Source: Chrysochromulina tobinii (lineage: Eukaryota > Haptophyta > Prymnesiales > Chrysochromulinaceae). Taken from it: a stretch of DNA of 18,526 bases. Position numbers and translations under genes: made by a program. Shown in pieces: positions 17,106 through 18,526 of this stretch. Each line of letters starts with the position of its first letter. Positions within the stretch are counted from its first letter, which is position 1. The notes beneath the pieces are model-generated. The model saw only the letters and a program-made list of their open reading frames with translations, did not search any database and was not told the origin of the DNA. The DNA lies in NCBI GenBank assembly GCA_001275005.1, contig JWZX01001187.1, forward strand, positions 1-18,526, read 5' to 3'.

Positions 17106-17816
17106 TCATTGAGCTCGGTGTGCAGGAGCTCGTCTGAAGAGCGCATGCACATCGGCCTCCTCGAAGACGACGGGCCACAAGACCGCCTGGACCATCATGA
17201 CGAAGAATTCCTTCGACGTCGTGTGGTCACCCTTGGCCCATGAACACGCGAGCAAATCTTGCGCCTTGTCGCAGTGCTGGACCAAGGCCTCCCAAAGCGT
17301 CCCCGCCGCCGCCGGTGGAGGAACGTAATAGAGCTTCTTGCAGAAGGCCTGGCGACAGTCAGAGACGCCGTAGTATTCCGCGTCCAAGGGTCGAGGTGGT
17401 TGGATAACGAGCGTAGAGCGGTCCCTACTCTTGAGTGTGTCCGCCACGTCCTGGTCGTAGACGTCGTACACGATCGGGTTGGCCGCCTTGGAACTAAAAG
17501 GAGGCGGCTGCGTTGATTTCTTCGTGAGCATGATCCGGTCCTCGGGTGGCCCATCCAGTTGGGGCAACACCTGAGTGAGCTCCAGCTTGAAGGTGTGCTG
17601 GGAGCCTGCCACAACGCGATCTTCTGCACTGTCGTGATCGAACACCGCTTCTTCAGCTTGAATTCGCAATGGATCACCTTCCAGTTGGTGTGCTGGCACA
17701 CCGCCTCGCCGTAGACGGCGAAGTTCGTCTCCTCCTAAGCAGAAGGTGTCGAGAGCGTGACGGTTGGCCTCCGTCGGGTTGAGGAAGGTAAGGATGCCAT
17801 TAGAGCAGCAAAGGGA
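17106..17816 (-). CDS. Unrecognised protein fragment, possibly frameshifted
   Basis: The minus-strand frame is open from 17816 (after TAA) to the stop at 17106 without a convincing ATG. The C-terminal 150 residues look like real protein: NPIVYDVYDQDVADTLKS, PRPLDAEYYGVSDCRQAFCK and KEFFVMMVQAVLWPVVFEEA. The N-terminal part NPTEANRHALDTFCLGGDE also does. Between them (17731 to about 17630) the better-looking peptide, TNFAVYGEAVCQHTNWKVIH, lies in another frame, suggesting paired frameshifts or a complex exon structure. No family is recognised. The neighbouring pieces at 15570-16988 are likewise broken, so decay of a duplicated segment is plausible. Confidence 0.4.
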   Translation of the reverse strand, partial: SLCCSNGILTFLNPTEANRHALDTFCLGGDELRRLRRGGVPAHQLEGDPLRIQAEEAVFDHDSAEDRVVAGSQHTFKLELTQVLPQLDGPPEDRIMLTKKSTQPPPFSSKAANPIVYDVYDQDVADTLKSRDRSTLVIQPPRPLDAEYYGVSDCRQAFCKKLYYVPPPAAAGTLWEALVQHCDKAQDLLACSWAKGDHTTSKEFFVMMVQAVLWPVVFEEADVHALFRRAPAHRAQ

Positions 17817-17939
17817 TTATGGCGCTGGCGGCATTGAGGAACCTGGGCTGCTGCTGACGTGCAACACAACGCGGGTGACCAACACTTAATTAACGGATGA
17901 CGGGGGGTTTGTTCTCAAATTTGGGGGGGTTTGTTATCA

Positions 17940-18415
17940 GGATACGTATCCCATGTATCATGCATGTATCATGCATGTATCGTGAAAGTATCTTGATGTG
18001 TCCCGTTCATATACATCAAGATACATCAGGATACAACAAGATACATTTGCAGATACGTACCTCTCTGGATACAATTGAGATACATGTATCTCATTATGTA
18101 TCTCTCATGTATCCCGCATGTATCCTAAATGTATCCTCGAACCTCTGCAGATACATGTATCTCATATGTATCCCGCATGTATCCTTACATGTATCCCGCA
18201 TGTATCCCACGTGCAAGATACATATATCCTGATGTATCTGATATGTATCCCAAAATGTATCTTGGACTCGTTTGGGATACGTGTGAAATACATGCAAAAA
18301 ATCAAGATACATGTATTCTCTTGGAATGTAACAGGGCATTCAAAATACATCTAAGATACATCAGGATACATTAGGGATACATGTATCCTTCAGGATACAC
18401 GCAGGATACATCACG
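17940..18415. repeat. GATACATGTATC-type palindromic satellite
   Basis: About 475 bp of AT-richer DNA packed with gtatc and gatac words, roughly 35 in all by eye on the two orientations, mostly within atacatgtat, catgtatcc or ggatacat. Perfect palindromes include tgagatacatgtatctca (18076-18093), agatacatgtatct (18149-18162) and ggatacatgtatcc (18375-18388). Spacing is irregular (about 8-20 bp), so it is not a simple head-to-tail array. ORFs crossing it encode only repeat artefacts (Tyr/Cys/Ile/His/Pro-rich). G-runs of 6 and 7, each followed by tttgtt, lie just upstream (about 17900-17936). Confidence 0.9.
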
Positions 18416-18526
18416 ACTAACCCAATTAACAACACGACGGCACCGTGATGGCTGCACGCGCGGGTGACCTATGGGACGCCACGCACGGAGGCACATGGGC
18501 ACGAGATGAGAAGAGGGATAGAGAAC

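Noticed and set aside
17897-18374. Several 60-111 codon ORFs across the palindrome cluster on both strands
   Set aside because: They consist of Tyr/Pro/Cys/Ile/His runs forced by the gtatc/gatac repeat, with no domain signal.

Overview
The window reads as nuclear DNA of a GC-rich unicellular alga. A haptophyte is the best guess, but this is inference from style rather than from a marker gene. The supporting signs are strongly GC-biased coding, short GT-AG introns (87 and 136 nt, both phase 0), genes on both strands with no operons, and large repeat-built proteins. Those proteins carry RNI-type LRR, BspA-type LRR, kinesin-light-chain-type TPR and long coiled-coil repeats. No rRNA, tRNA, CRISPR array or transposase was seen.

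Layout. 1-816 (+) is the 3' end of an RNI-type LRR gene whose first visible residues carry a GWCxxE-type motif. 1322-4412 (-) is a long coiled-coil gene, cut into two frames by a 44-bp tandem repeat. 4604-6803 (+) is a multi-pass membrane protein with a kinesin-light-chain-type TPR tail, rejoined here through a clear intron. 6804-7379 is gene-poor. 7380-9323 (-) is a TPD/CDIN1-family PD-(D/E)xK nuclease-like protein, also rejoined through a clear intron. 9786-13553 (+) is an intronless 1255-residue protein with the order CHAT protease, NB-ARC, winged helix, BspA-type LRR. This is an NLR/STAND immune-receptor architecture and the most interesting object in the window. 13642-15312 (-) is a secreted or Golgi-type glycosyltransferase-like protein (HFR motif) with a Cys-rich C-terminal module. 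15570-17816 (-) holds gene pieces in changing frames: a 2OG-Fe(II) oxygenase-like piece, a possible WGR-like piece, a Kelch-repeat scrap bounded by 40-bp direct repeats, and an unrecognised ORF. 17940-18415 is a dense satellite of GATACATGTATC-like palindromic motifs.

How the genes might work together. There is no direct evidence for one pathway. The CHAT-NLR and the nuclease-like gene are divergent and share a 462-bp upstream region, so co-regulation is possible. Four proteins (RNI-LRR, coiled coil, TPR, BspA-LRR) contain repeats nearly identical at the DNA level. Several repeats have unit lengths that are not multiples of three (44, 10 and 4 bp) and lie in or at the edge of coding sequence. 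That fits fast repeat turnover in candidate recognition proteins, but population data would be needed to show it.
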